A stretch of 64,000 nucleotides of DNA from Helopsaltes ochotensis (lineage: Eukaryota > Chordata > Aves > Passeriformes > Locustellidae): positions 172,604 through 236,603 of the forward strand of contig VXBM01000059.1 in the NCBI GenBank assembly GCA_013400155.1. Direction: 5' to 3'. Every line of letters begins with the position of its first letter. Within the stretch, counting starts at the first letter, position 1. Of this stretch, positions 1-12,379 are shown one piece after another. A model generated the notes under the pieces. That model saw nothing but the letters and a program-made list of their open reading frames with translations, ran no database searches and was not told the DNA's origin. The position numbers were made by a program, and so were the translations under genes.

Positions 1-600
1 GGATTTCCAAGTCTTCTTCAGCTCCTGAAGAGCCCATGGGGCTGTTAAAGGTGACCCCAATGCCAAGCAGCAGCAGGACTCCCCCTACGGTGGGGGAACA
101 CAACAAACTACTCTGTCTCTGCTTCTCTGTCCAGCTCTCTCAGGCCTGTAAAGTAGATTTCTGAAAATATGTCTTTGTTCTGGATTGCCTCTTTCACCCT
201 CTCTATTCTTGCAGGTGGCTGTACAGAGTAGCAAGAACAAGGTGCATGGGATCAGATAAACTTCTTTCTGCATGACATGTTCTAGATAGTAAAATAAAGA
301 GCTATGTGAAATTAATGGCTCATAAGATCTTTGTGAAAAAACAGTCAGAACTTCTCAGTGCATGTCTGAATAAAACTTGAAGTACTCAGCATGACCATGC
401 TGATAAATAGACTTACCATATGATTGAAGGGCAAATTATTGGTTCTTGCCTTTGGTCAGTGATAATGTTGTATGATCTTGTCATTTGTTATGGTAGATTT
501 TATTAGGTGTGTTATTATAGGCTGCCCATAAAATTTTATGTACTTGTAGAAAATAAAATTATACTTTATCAGATTATTTCTCTGCCTCTAACTATTCTAG
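1..600. other. Non-coding stretch, no gene seen
   Basis: AT-rich sequence without a convincing open frame, repeat family or RNA gene. The last 30 or so bases form a pyrimidine tract ending in tattctag at 600, which is the acceptor considered for the next entry. Confidence 0.6.
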
Positions 601-704
601 ATGGGCGAAAACAGAGATTTGCAAGGTGTAGAACTTCTTAATGAATACAGATGAAGAGGAAGATGATGTTAAAGATCATTCTGCCAGCTCTTTAATCTTT
701 GAAG
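601..704 (+). other. Possible non-coding or broken exon
   Basis: A good pyrimidine tract ends in AG at 600, and a consensus-like donor (GAAG|GTACAG) follows 704, so 104 nt are bracketed by splice signals. No frame is open throughout. The frame starting with the ATG at 601 runs 17 codons to a TGA. The frame of the ATG at 641 continues through an acidic segment (NTDEEEDDVKDHSASSL) across the donor. Two protein-like halves in different frames suggest a decayed coding exon, a UTR or lncRNA exon, or coincidence. I do not recognise the peptide. No neighbouring exon was found. Confidence 0.22.
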
Positions 705-710
705 GTACAG

Positions 711-1875
711 CATCCAGTGCTAATCCAGGGACTGACCCAAGGGAAGGGAAACATTAAAACCCACTAGTTTTATAGAGATAGCTTCTAAAGATTTGATTTT
801 CCCTGGAGAGTGGCTACATAATGTAAATACTGGATATGTCTGAGGACAGTATATGAAGAATGTCTTTCCTGTTTTTTATTCAGGGGCAAGCTTTCTGCTA
901 GATTAGTTTAAGTAAATATCCGTGTTGCTAATTGGTTCAGATAATTTAGGTAAATGGTGGTTTTTGAAGATTACTTACTGTGCAAGATTAGTCATATGAA
1001 TAGAAATAATTGCCTATCTAGCCATTTCAGTAACCTTTGCTATTCTCTCCTTTTTATCTCACTTTACAAAGCAACTTCATCAGGCCATAATAAGCGTTAC
1101 TCAAACAGAGCCTGTAAGCCTTGCTTTGAAGGGGCATATAAATGATGAAAGGGGAGAGAAGACAGGCAGGAAATAGAACTCAGTGAGGTTACAGATTCTT
1201 GCAGATTTTTCTTCCAAGCTGTTATTCAGTAAAAAGGTTTCCCTTTCCCTCATGTCACAGAACCAGACTTCTGTGCTAGCTGTTCCTGGCTAATCCATGG
1301 CATGGTATCTTCATCATTTCTATTGAACTGGGGAGACATAAGATCAGGCTGACACAGGGCTTCCTCACAAAAAGATGCATTGGTTTTTCCCCTGAACACA
1401 GTTCTCATTACGGGGGAACACAATCTAATTTCCACTTATACAATGGATGGGTCCCACAGTTCACAAAAATATATGGAGGGAAAAGGTGTCTTACAAACCT
1501 ATCACTTCATCTTTGGTTTCTCAGAGTTTATCCCCAAGTGGGTTCAACAAAATGCCATTTGTATTTTCTTTTCATATGTAATTCCATACAGGCTTCTCTG
1601 GGAGTGACATTTGTAGCAGGGTGCAGAATCAAAGGTTTTTACACGACTGAATTCCTGTTGCAGTGTTGGGGCTCTCTGGGTCTTCTCAGAAAGGTGACTC
1701 CCTATTGCAACTCATTTTGATAGTCCTGAAAAATCTTTTCTGAATCACTGTTTTGAGCAGTGTTTATGTGTGCTAATATTAACTTTCCTATTTCCTAGTT
1801 ATTTCATTAAATAGTTTTGCTTCATAATTAAGCAATGACTTTGTTACTTTTCTCCATTCTGATCAACCAGGAAAA
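711..1875. other. Non-coding stretch, no gene seen
   Basis: Several short open frames occur in overlapping registers (1380-1720), but none has codon bias, flanking splice signals or a recognisable motif. No repeat family is recognised. Confidence 0.6.
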
Positions 1876-1910
1876 CAATTTTTTTGTCTTGTATTCCCAC
1901 TCAGGTAAGT
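1876..1910 (+). promoter_or_regulatory. Recursive-splice-site-like motif
   Basis: A T/C-rich tract (tttttttgtcttg, then tattcccac) leads into CAG at 1902-1904, followed at once by GTAAGT at 1905-1910. The donor part matches the vertebrate 5' splice consensus CAG|GTAAGT at all nine positions, and the upstream part is a good 3' splice site. This back-to-back arrangement is the signature of recursive (ratchet) splice sites in long introns. It would act only if a plus-strand transcript crosses the position, which the sequence alone does not prove. Confidence 0.4.
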
Positions 1911-4900
1911 TCTGCTTTTATCTAAAAATGAAGAGATTTGATCTTGTGGTTTTTTTTCTCCTGTATTAATCAGATCTAGTTTAATATTGGGAGATACCAA
2001 GTAATCCCTGTTTAGAAAGTTTTGTGTTCTGGAAATGCTGCTTTCCTCACACCACTGGCTATCAAGTAGTCACAGGTTGCTTTTTTTTTGCCTCTGGTTC
2101 TCCAGCATGCTAGGAAATGTTCCTGGTTTTGTAGTGCTAAAACTCGTGCAGCTAAAGCCAAATGGTTGGTACAATTTGCCCTTTTGGGAAGAGAAAACCT
2201 TAAAATGGCAGCTGTACAAACCTGTAGCAGAATTGTAGCAACAGTTGAATCTGTAGAAAAAACACATGACCTAGCACTTTTTCTCAGACTTCATGTGAAT
2301 TTATTTATGTAAAAATTGGAAAAAGGAAGCACACAAGGCATCCTTAGTAGACATGCTTTGACCTACCCCGAGTGTTTTAAATTATTCCCAATTTCATAAT
2401 TCTGAAGGAGCATTTTTGTTTAAAATAATAATAATTAAAAAATAAAAAGGTAGATAAAACAAGAGAATGTGTTTGTAAAATTGGAATCCAAATTACTTGC
2501 TGACACAGAATTGTTTTACAACTCCTCCCAACTGGATTTTAATTCAGCAATCTGAGAGATTTTACAAAACTAATCATTTGCTTTGAGCCTGTGAATACAT
2601 TCCCCTTGAATCAAGACAAAATCAATAGGAGAAAACAGTTGATGAGAAGCTGAAAACCCGTTTTCCTATGCTCTAGAAATGTAGCACTCCATTGACGATT
2701 GGGGATATATTCTACAATCAGCTTGTGGGGTATCTCAAGGAGAAAGGGGCAGAAAAAACTTATGAGGATCTCCCAGTGGAACACGTCCGTATGTGGTGTT
2801 GGGGATGAATCAGGTTCACTTTGTCCTTCACCACCTTGTCATCAATTTTCCTTACTTCAGCTGGCTGCCTAAAACTGTTTTCTATTTGCTATTGATACAT
2901 GTTAGTTAATCAACATCATTAATCTGCGTTCCAGATATCTGAAAAGTGTGTTTCCTACTACCAGTAACATTTTTCCCTACCCCTGGAAACCTGTGGATGG
3001 ATGCTTGTATGATCCTCTCTATCATTTCTGGATTTCCTTGGATTTCCTTGATTATAACAAAATTAATTCATCTTGTTTAGGAAATGTTTAGGGTTTCTGT
3101 GGAAAAGCACTGCTTAACTCAGCTGACTCCCTTGGGTGTAATCTGATCCAGATGATTTCCTAAAATTTCCGCAGACGCATCTGGATCCTCATAGAACAGC
3201 GTTCTAAACAATTTACAAGCTTTCAGTAAAGTCCCAGCAGACTCTGCAACCTTAGCAATTGTAATGCTTCAAACCCTTCTCTAAGCATCACAACCTCAGC
3301 TGTGAAACCTCAGTAGCAAAGAGGTTATTCTTAAATGGCACAAAAGGAAAAGAATTTCCAAAATTGCAGCTAACAGCATCTTTTGGGCACAGCTACCAGA
3401 GGAATATTTTGAAGATAAGATTTATTAAACATTAAATGGAACTAAGTCCATACAGTCCTTTGCTAATTATGCTTGGTCATCCCACTGCTATAGAGAATAC
3501 ATTTTTCTTACAAGTCTTCATATATCTCTTGGGGGAAATATGTCATGATTATGGTTGTTAGCCTTGATGCCAATAGCTGAATTCTTTTGCCTACTTTTTG
3601 ACTTTTCTTATTCTGAAGAGTAAGCAAAGAATTCATCAGTCTTTGAAGTCCTTAAAAAATTTCCATTGGAAATCCAGTTTGTGCCCTGAAACACACTGGC
3701 AATTAAGAAAATTATTCACTTTTTGAAAAACCATCTAGTATTACTTGATATTCTACCAAATTAGATTTTCTCCAAAATCCATTTTCATCCTTTTACTATT
3801 TTCTTTATGGTTGTTGTCCCCAAATACAGGACATAGAGGAAAGTTTCTAGCCTAAGGGGAAATGACTGTAGTACAAAAACAGGGAAGAGTTTGTTTCTTT
3901 ATCCCGTTTCCTCACCTTTTTTAATTTGCTTACCTCTCATAGAAGCTTAACAGAGTGGCTGGCAGACTGCAGCACTTTGTCCAGTCAGCATGAACAAGAA
4001 TGTTAAATTTATAATGAAAGACATAGATGCAGCAAATAGGGAACAAAACACAGAAACAGTAAATTTCTTCATTTTAATGCTTATGTTTTATCAGCTTCTT
4101 GGGTTCCATTCCCACATGATTTAATATTATTATAATTTCCAAAACGCGCGATGTATTTTTTGCATGGTGGTTTCATTATGTATCTTTCTTGCTTTCTTTG
4201 CCTGCCCTGTCATTTTGTCTCTGCTCAGCTCTGTCCTGAGCTACCTTCACTCCTCTGGCTGTGACCTGAGCCAAACTCCTGCCCTGCCTGCAGTGGGGCT
4301 GGAGCTTCCCAGTACTCCCGGCTGCTCCCTCTGCTGCCTGTGCAGTCCCAGGAGGAGCAGTCCCAGCCTTGGCAGCGAGGTGGGGTGCCATGGCTTGTGT
4401 GCCAGCGAGCAGCAAGCACCAGCCGGGATGGGACAAGGTTTGCCAGGTTTGTGCTGAATCCCAGGTTTATTGGAGAAGTCTGCAGAAGATAGATACACTG
4501 TACATCCGTCAGGGAGAATTTAGAAGTTTCTGTGGTGATACTTTCCTGACCTAATCCCTGACAGTGTATCCCAAAGGCAAAGTTGTCTAAAAATTTGAAA
4601 CTGGCTGAAGGGATGACTTTCTTGAGACTGTCTTGAATACCAGGCCTTATATTCCTGATCATTTGCCAAAGCTTGTATAAAAACATCTTCAAATTTTCAC
4701 CAGAAATCTCTACCCAAGAGAAACTGCGTGGCTAAAATTCTCGATCCTCCAGACATATATTCTGCCTTATTTCTCCTGAAAATAGAATAAAAGGATTAAA
4801 CAAGATCTTTCAAAAATATTTTTCCTTTATTTTCTGTTCCTACCTCAATTCTTACTAGTTGCAGAAATCTGCTTCTGCTGTTATTGCTTGCAGAGGTCAC

Positions 4901-7059
4901 GTGCTGCTTTTAATTACAACCTTATTCCCTTCTGAGGCCTGTGCAAGCATTACCCAGAGCAACATTTCAGCCTCTACATTTAGGCTGAGACAAAAGTTAA
5001 TCTTCCATGTCAGAGTTTACTGTACTGGATTTATTAACACCTTCACAGTCTTCACCGTTACTTTTGAATTCTTTGGGTCAAATTAAGCCTAAGTGAGGTC
5101 AAGGAAAATGAATTCTCAACCCGCTGTCTAATTCTGCATCAGGCAGAATTCTAATTCTCTGTTACAAGATGAAACCTCAGAGAGGTGTATCTGCGTCAGA
5201 AAAAAAAGTAGTTGTTGTAAATACTGATGGGCACAATAATTATCCATTAATGATGAGCAGTGAATAAATCTGGAATAGCCTCCAAAGAAAGAATCCCCAG
5301 GGCCAGGAGTTGAGTCAGGGAAAAGACTTTACTGTGTTTTGTACAGGATAAATTTGAAGGATAAATCTCTGATTTTTAGTGAAAGTGCTCCAAATTGTTA
5401 CCTCTTTGTTTTAGAGGGTAGCTTGCTTTTATGTCATGTTTCATTAACTCTGTGAAATACGTGTAGAAGTGCCAAGAAATTGATTCCTTCTGCCACATTT
5501 ATGTGGTGTCATTGATCTAAGTAGGAAACACATAAAGTGCCATTGATCTAAATGGGGGTCAGGTTGAAACATCCAAGGAAGGAGTATGGTATTTGAGTTC
5601 TGTAGGAGTGAAATACCCACCAGATTAATTCATTCACATTCGCTTTTCTAAGTGAGTCACAAACTGTTCTTGTGTATTCTGAGAATTGAGACTTGTCTAT
5701 CTCAACAGCAAGGGAGCAGAGGCAAGAGAGTCTTGTATTTGTTGCTGTAGTGAGCATTAAATTAGCAAGAGCCAACATAATATTAACCTTATTTAATTGC
5801 AGTCTCCTTGTCTGTTTGCTCTGCTGTATATATTTAGTTGCACAGTCTCTGGGTGCTGTGGTGTTTCCAGTATGATCACAACTTAATGACTGCATTTCAT
5901 TTTCAGGCATCAGTGATGAATTTTCCTCAGCCTTTAGTAAAGAAGAATTGGGTTGTTTCAAAACATTAAAGCAAATATTTAAATTTGTTCTGTTGTCTCC
6001 ATATAGACTCTTTCAGGCATGATAAGAGGTTAGATTCAGACTACAGATAACTTACACAATAGCATATCATTTATGTGTGTTACCAAATCCAGGACTGATC
6101 AGAGAAGACAATGGAGAGGGCACAGATGAAAATGCAAATGGAAATCAAGGAGGCTGATGAATGGGAAAATGAGTGACTCAGCAAGTAGCACTCTACCAAT
6201 ACCCAGATGATATCAGAGAGTACTTTATAGATGAAAGTGGTTAAAATTAGATGGGATGCAAATTTAAGGTACTCAAAACTACAGGTAGGGAATTCCCTGA
6301 GTTTTTAACATATTCCAAACTAGGTGCTATGCATAGACAACACATGGCAATAAATCAGCTCTTAAACCCTGATCAGATGGCTATAGAATGCAATTCTGTC
6401 TGAACCAATTCATCCTGTGGACTTATTTCCACGTTCAATTGTATAGTACTGCTGTAGAAAATTAAATCACTGCTGTATTGTGTCTAGAAGAGGGGATAAT
6501 TTACTTGTGACTGAAAGAATATAGTGCCATCATAGCTCGGGTTTTTTGTGGGCATTTCATGAAGCAAAATCTGTATCAGAATCAGGTTTGGCAGAGCCAT
6601 GACTTTCTGAAAACACATTTTGCAAGTGTGAGGTGTAGAATTACTGTGGGAAGTGATACACACCTAAAATTAATTACTGTGTAGCAAAGCATTTTATGCT
6701 ACTTGGCTGATCTTTAAACAAAAGTTAGCATTTCAAAAACACTTACTGAAACCATTAGCGTTCTTGCAGTGCATTCCAGTTCAATAACTTTAATGAGGAG
6801 AAGTGATATCTTCACATTAAAATTCTAAAAAGGAAAATATTTTCTAGCTGTCTCTGACTCCTTAAGTTTGGTTTTCTTCACCGAGTTGGGTTAATTTAAA
6901 GAAAGAAGTGTCCCTCATTCATATACAATATCCTAACCTAAAAAAGGCCTGATTTATATCTTTCCAGAGGTCTCCCAGCCTGGAATGTTAGCGAGAGATG
7001 ACTGGAAAACAGCTTCTGCTGTACTATAGATCATGTTTTTGAAAGTCCCAAACCAGCAC
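1911..7059. other. Long non-coding stretch
   Basis: About 5 kb without a supportable gene. Open frames of 60-155 codons at 2035-2312, 4164-4692 and 5548-5961 overlap on both strands and show no domain, signal or splice context. The 4225-4450 part is more GC-rich, which explains its longer frames. A short duplication (ggatttcctt twice in tandem) lies near 3030. No transposon is recognised. Confidence 0.6.
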
Positions 7060-7260
7060 AAGATTTGGTTCTGCATATGCATTAGTGATTGTTATTGTCT
7101 CAGTGGGTAATGCTTCTGGCAGTGTGCATTTAACCGCTTGATACTTGGAGTTACACGGTCCCGGTGCACAGTGGGCAGAGGGGCTGCAGCAGCAAGCAGG
7201 GGTTAATTGGCTTTTATTGAAGCAGTTTATAGCTTGCTCTTGTCTTCATCCTTAAGCACT
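7060..7260. promoter_or_regulatory. Possible conserved enhancer-like segment
   Basis: Dense developmental factor-like sites: a SOX-like ATTGTTAT, TAATG near 7110, ggttaattgg near 7201, and CDX/HOX-like TTTATTG and TTTATAG. These surround a GC-richer core (cggtcccggtgc). The mixture resembles conserved non-coding elements, but conservation cannot be measured here. Confidence 0.2.
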
Positions 7261-8774
7261 ACTGATCCACTGTAAACTAAGATCTATTGGGACAATATTT
7301 TTAAAGATGTTTAGATTTCCACTAAACCGTATTTTATTTGTGTTGTTTCATTTTCTTCCCCTATGATATCTAACGATAAAAAGGATAAGGTCATTTTTAC
7401 TGAGTCTCTTTTTCTTAAGGTGAAACTATTAAATTCTCTGGCACATTAAAGGGCAGATGTTGCTTTTTTTTTCTCACAGAAATTTACATACACTTCAGGT
7501 TGTGGAACAGAAATTGCAGTGATTCAGTGGTAGCTACATTTGTTTAGCTTACATAAAGTGTTGTAAAGAGATCTATGAGGGGAAGTATTATCCTTTTAAA
7601 TGGTTTTTAAAATATCAAATTTTATTTCAGTTAATTCTAATGGTTTGCTAGTAGTGTTTTACTGCTATCACTGTTCAGTGTGTTTGAGCACTATGAAAGA
7701 TGTAAATGAAAGTTTTATGTAACACTTTTTTAGAATTCAGAGGATTTTATAGATTATTATTCATAACATCTGCCACTTATGGAAAAAAAAAAAGCCTTAA
7801 ATTGCTCCTTTAATATACATTTAATGAATGAGATGCAATTTTATATTAAATAAGATTTGTTTTAGACGTTGTGTTTGTGGGAAAGATCTGTTTGCTCTAT
7901 AACCCCTTAGGTCTGAGGCTTATAGCTTGGCTATTAAAATTTCCCTTATAAGGAATCTTGATATTTCTCAGCCTATAATATATATGTCTTTTGTAAAAGA
8001 TGTAAGACTGGAAAAAGAATGCCAAATAGACATTTTAATATTAAATGAATGCTTACTGGTAATTAAAATGGATTAGGTAGATGTAGAACCTTCTCATTTT
8101 CCTGCTGTATAAAAATGATTCCTATAAACTCATTTATTACGAAACAAAGCTTTGCTAGAATTTGAAATAGCCACAAGAGAGAAATCTTGGAAGGGATTTT
8201 AAAGCCAGACGTTTCATGCTTAAGTCCTCTTTTATTTTTGACTACAGGAAACCCCCATTGTTCTGTTTTGTGCTTGACATTGAACTGGGCAGGTGTGTCC
8301 ACATAAGGTGCAACAGGGAGGATTTGCATGCTGGTTTGCTGAAGTGACAGAATTGTGCAAAATAACTGCAGTGGTCTGGCAAGCTTCAGGAAGCAGGTGG
8401 ATCTGAGGTACCTGTCTCCAAAATTACAATGCTGAAAATGCCTGCTTGCCTTCTGCCTAACCTGGGAGGAAAAGACAGATTTTTCCCCACAGTGTTATTC
8501 ACCAGGCTCCTCCTTTGTTCATCATTACGTGATTGCCCCAGTCTTGATGGATCTGGGTGGTATAGCCTATAAATGGGCAAAATTGGGATTCAGTTTTATA
8601 TGTCTATATGTGACTATGGTGTATGATGAATAGGAAAATTTGTATATGTGTATTGGGTGGTACAAATTTACACACTAAAAAAAATGCTGCTTCTAATTTT
8701 TACTGAATATAGAAAACAAATGAACAATGGTTCATTTTAGGAGGTTTTGAAAGTCTTCCTTATGTCAAATGTCC
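7261..8774. other. Non-coding AT-rich stretch
   Basis: AT-rich DNA with short A and T runs, for example an A run near 7782. The minus-strand open frame at 8063-8329 has no recognisable feature. No gene or repeat family is seen. Confidence 0.55.
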
Positions 8775-9365
8775 TTGCCAGTCATCTGGATGAGACAGGT
8801 AAATAGTCAGTAGGCCAAATTGCAGATGGCACTTAATAGGGGTGGGACATAACAAACTGCCTTTGCATCAGGATCTGGTAAAACTTCAGAATCTGGCTGA
8901 CATAAACCTAATAAATATGAAGAAAGTGAAACACAGAGTTTTATACAGATACAGATCCGGAACCTGCTGGCCAAGAGACAGCCAGCCCCACCGGGAAGGA
9001 TTTGGAGTGAGACAAGACTGACAAGAGCTGCCAGTGCCCCTTAGCAGGAATAAGACAAATCCCAAATTGGGCTCCATTATATGTCTGCTCCCTTCTGCTG
9101 AGGCTGCTCCTCAAACACTGCACCCAGTTCAGGCCTCCAGATGTAGAGGGAGGTTGACAAACTGCAGTGGATCCAGTGGAGGGTGGCCCAGACCGTGAGG
9201 GACTCAGAGCAGCAGCCCTCAGGTTGAGGGAGGTACGCTTGTTTAATCTGGCAGATTCTAATAGCTGCCTACAGCCACTTGAAGAGCAATTTCAAATATG
9301 ATGGAGTCAATCTCTTCTCCATGGATTACATAAAAAGGGACAATTTTCATGAATTGTGGCTTGGG
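8775..9365 (+). mobile_element. Decayed CR1 LINE fragment
   Basis: The order of several blocks follows the 3' half of avian CR1 retrotransposons in sense orientation. These are a tctggatgag block, gcagatggcac (CR1 gcagatgacac), a segment like the array of codons around ctgcacccagttcaggcct (CR1 ctgcgtccagctctgggct), gatccagtggagggtggcc (CR1 gtccagaggagggccac), a leading-edge ctgcctacagccac block (CR1 ctgcctacaaccac), and ggagtcaatctcttctcc (CR1 gttggtctcttctcc). Indels and substitutions leave no usable reverse-transcriptase frame. The usual 3' terminal octamer repeats are absent, so it is truncated at both ends and old. CR1 points to a bird or another sauropsid. Confidence 0.8.
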
Positions 9366-10320
9366 ATAATTGAATCACAATAGAAATGATGGGAGTGTTC
9401 TTTCTATACTCCATATCCCGCAATCATTTCCTTTAATACCTTCAACACCTCAACCAGTTTCAGTTGCATTTAGCACAGAATGAGTTTAAACCAGGTGAAG
9501 TTTCCATACTAAGTTACTCAGCTATCTCCTGTTATATCACTTTATTTAATTCTCATGGAAATATTCAGGTTTTCTTTTTTTGCATTGTGGAGTGAATTAG
9601 ACATAAGATATCAGCTTGAAATTCCCTGGGAAAGGAATTTCAGTTAGTTTTCCTAATAAGTTTTAAGCAGATTCAAAGAAGGATTTAGTTTAGGAGCTAA
9701 TAGCACATGCAGAGCATCTGCACTGACCTAGTAGACATTAACAGCTCTGTCTGAAGCATTTAAGTCAGTTGGGTCAATGATTACCTGATTCAAAATTCTC
9801 AGTAGTTTTTTTACATAATAGACTATCATATTCAATCAAATAAACCATACAAGAGTGTTTAGATTTGTAATTCAGGATGAGAAGAATTATTTTTTCCTAG
9901 AATATAGTGGAGTTATATGGGAAATAAAGCACTAATAGAATTGCCAGGATAATTTACCATTGTATGACATGAAAGTGGCTTAAATCTCTGCTGGCAGATG
10001 AGCACACAGAGTAATGGTTCAAAGTGATCATTACTACTTAATCATGACACGTTCTGCTGGAAGAGCTGGTTATAATTCTTCAAAATGAGACATTTATATT
10101 TCCTCAACTCTTTCTCTTCTTCCTCTCAATGGCATATATCAAATGACAAGGTTCATATTGAAATGAAATTTGTTCAAATCAGTTAGTGAATTAGTAGAAG
10201 AATGACCATAAAGTAATTATTTAAACTTAACTCAAATAATGAAAAGTATTTCAAACAGCAGTGTTAGCATCACTACCTTGAAAATTCATAGTAAATAATA
10301 TACTTCTTGTTTTACTCTAA
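9366..10320. other. Non-coding AT-rich stretch
   Basis: No open frame of note, no repeat family and no RNA gene recognised. A pyrimidine-rich stretch just after 10300 leads into the next entry. Confidence 0.6.
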
Positions 10321-10321
10321 T

Positions 10322-10365
10322 CATTTCTATTTTACTTATATGTTTACAGGTGCAGTCAGGTAGGA
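10322..10365 (+). other. Possible 10-nt microexon or recursive site
   Basis: A T-rich tract ends in tttacag at 10349, a good 3' splice site. Ten bases later (GTGCAGTCAG, 10350-10359) a donor-like CAG|GTAGGA follows. The first junction itself reads CAG|GTGCAG, so it could also act as a weak recursive site. Such arrangements also occur by chance, and no adjacent exon was identified. Confidence 0.15.
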
Positions 10366-10984
10366 GTCTCCAACAGAGTTCCATATCCTGATTCTCATGT
10401 TTGGTTTTGTTACATTACATTTGTATTGTTTTCTTTTTGCCCATAAGTTGTAGAACACAACTTAATTGTTGCTATTTTTAGTTTACCAAATTAACCTTCT
10501 TCAGCAAAAACACCTGCAGAAGGAGTCCCTGGAAATTATATGAAACATCTTTTTAAACATTTTTAAACATTTGTGTTTAATATATGAGAGGTAGTTTGTA
10601 AAACTCCATAGTAATCCATAAATTATTAAAAATTATGAAAAGAAATTTTTAAATTACTGGTATTTTGGCTGCCAGGTGATTCATGCCCAAGGGGTAGTAG
10701 AAAGGCAACACTTTCCAGGTGTTCTGAGTATATGCCTACTATATTATGCTTAATATATCTTCCTGGAATTATTTTGAAGAGTGTGATCAGAATGTTTTTG
10801 TTTTAATTGAGGAAGTCATTATTTGGCCAAGCTTGTTGCCTGGATTACTCAGTAGTACCCCATTAATGAAACCCAAGGTTTGATGAAGATGTTTAAGATA
10901 ATTGTACACCATTAGACTCCTCAGAGCTGTATCTCTTGTTATGTGTTCCTAAAGAACCAGCTCCGTCTTACAAAGCCCTAAAAT
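10366..10984. other. Non-coding AT-rich stretch
   Basis: No gene, repeat family or RNA gene recognised. The ttttaaacatttt motif is repeated near 10551-10568. Confidence 0.55.
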
Positions 10985-11165
10985 TATTATTGGACTTTTC
11001 TAGGTAATGAAAGTGATTGAGCCATTTTCGGCTAATGAAAAGCACTGAATGATGAATCATTAGGGTATTTAAATGTACTCATATGTGAAACTCTAGAGCT
11101 ACTCAATGTTTTAAATTTAATTAATTTGGTTCTTGGTATTGATTAGTAAAGGTGATTTGCAAGAA
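10985..11165. promoter_or_regulatory. TAAT-rich, possible conserved non-coding element
   Basis: Repeated homeodomain-type cores (ggctaatgaaa, gatgaatcattag, aatttaattaattt, tattgattagt) lie within 180 bp. An acceptor-like ttttctag is followed directly by GTAATG near 11004. The pattern is typical of vertebrate developmental enhancers, but AT-rich DNA gives such matches by chance. Confidence 0.2.
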
Positions 11166-12049
11166 AATTGTTGAATGGATGGATCACTCAATATTTTGGT
11201 ATAATGGACATTGTCTTGTATTAAAAGGAGAGGGATGGTACTTAATTACAACTTCCAAAGTAACTTTTGCCATGGAATTCTCTGTTGGTTCATTGATCAT
11301 TTTGTGACAGAGACCGTTTGAAATTCTATGCCTCACAACAGGTCTTGCTGTATAACAGGACTGAACCATATCATTTGAGAGGACACAAGTTGTTATTTTA
11401 AAGTCTATATGTAAGATGGAAACAGTGAATATAATGCTTTAATTCACACTGATGCTTTTTACAGTTTGTCCTATATTAGAATTAAGTTAGAATTAATTTA
11501 ATCAAAGATTTAGATGATCTAGAAAAAAAAGATCAGTTTGTGTTTTTATAAAAACTGCAGAGAAAAAGATTTAGAATTGTAGAACAGAGAAAGACAATTT
11601 CTCTGGCAATATCAGTCTATGATGAGACTATGCACAAGGGACAGAGATGTACTCAGCATGAGTTAAGGGTTACCAGAAATAAGCCTTTAGTGTGAAATTC
11701 AGTCCTGCACTAAGTACCAACACAGACATTTCACACGAACCAATTAAGGACCATTTCAGACTGTTTCATTAAGTGTCTCTTAAATGTAAAACTTGACTAG
11801 GTCCCATCAGTCAAATATTCACTTAAAGGTGACCAATAAAGATAGTAGAAAAGGTTTTCTTTTAAATTACCTTCTGACCGGGAAAAATCTTGCTGAGAAG
11901 CTTAAAACCAATCCACAGTAACAGAAGGTTAAGAGGTATTCTGTGCTTTCACAAGTCCCTAGCTTATTTGTAATTAGGAGAAGCACTGAATTTTGCCCTG
12001 CAAGGCTGCAATTCCTCATAGAACAGCTTGTGAATTAGTAAGAAAGAGT
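11166..12049. other. Non-coding stretch
   Basis: No supportable gene. The minus-strand frame at 11184-11369 has no feature. Confidence 0.55.
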
Positions 12050-12285
12050 ACTAATTGTTTGTGTGATCATTAATTAGCCATCCTGCCTTTCCATATCATC
12101 ATTTAACTTCATTAAGCTTAATGTTTGTACATATACTGTATTAATGATCTCGCATACAGCTAGCAGTGGAATACATAGTGATTAGTGAAGCAATAATCAC
12201 ATACAGCATTATAAATTTCATCAGTAGTAATGCTAATTCCATAAATTAGCAGCATTATAGTGGAAACTTGATCACAACTGGAGAT
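12050..12285. promoter_or_regulatory. TAAT-dense, possible conserved non-coding element
   Basis: An unusually dense run of homeodomain-type sites: gatcattaattagcc, cttcattaagctta, gtattaatgatc, gtgattagtgaagc and gctaattccataaattagc. The last is a 7-bp inverted repeat with a 5-bp loop. The phrase agcattata occurs twice. The block has no low-complexity run, which favours constrained sequence over simple AT drift. No transcript evidence is visible. Confidence 0.3.
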
Positions 12286-12379
12286 GTATTTTTAGAGATT
12301 ATAAATTATTACTAGACAAAATTATTTCCAGAGGGAACAAAACCCCAGGAAAATAGCACTGTCTCTTTAACTAACAAAG

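Noticed and set aside
5548..5961. 137-codon minus-strand frame
   Set aside because: No domain, no splice context and no codon bias; a length like this is expected somewhere in 64 kb.
8829..8843. CTCF-like gcagatggcac
   Set aside because: It is part of the CR1 element (family sequence gcagatgacac), and the 5' half of the CTCF core is missing.
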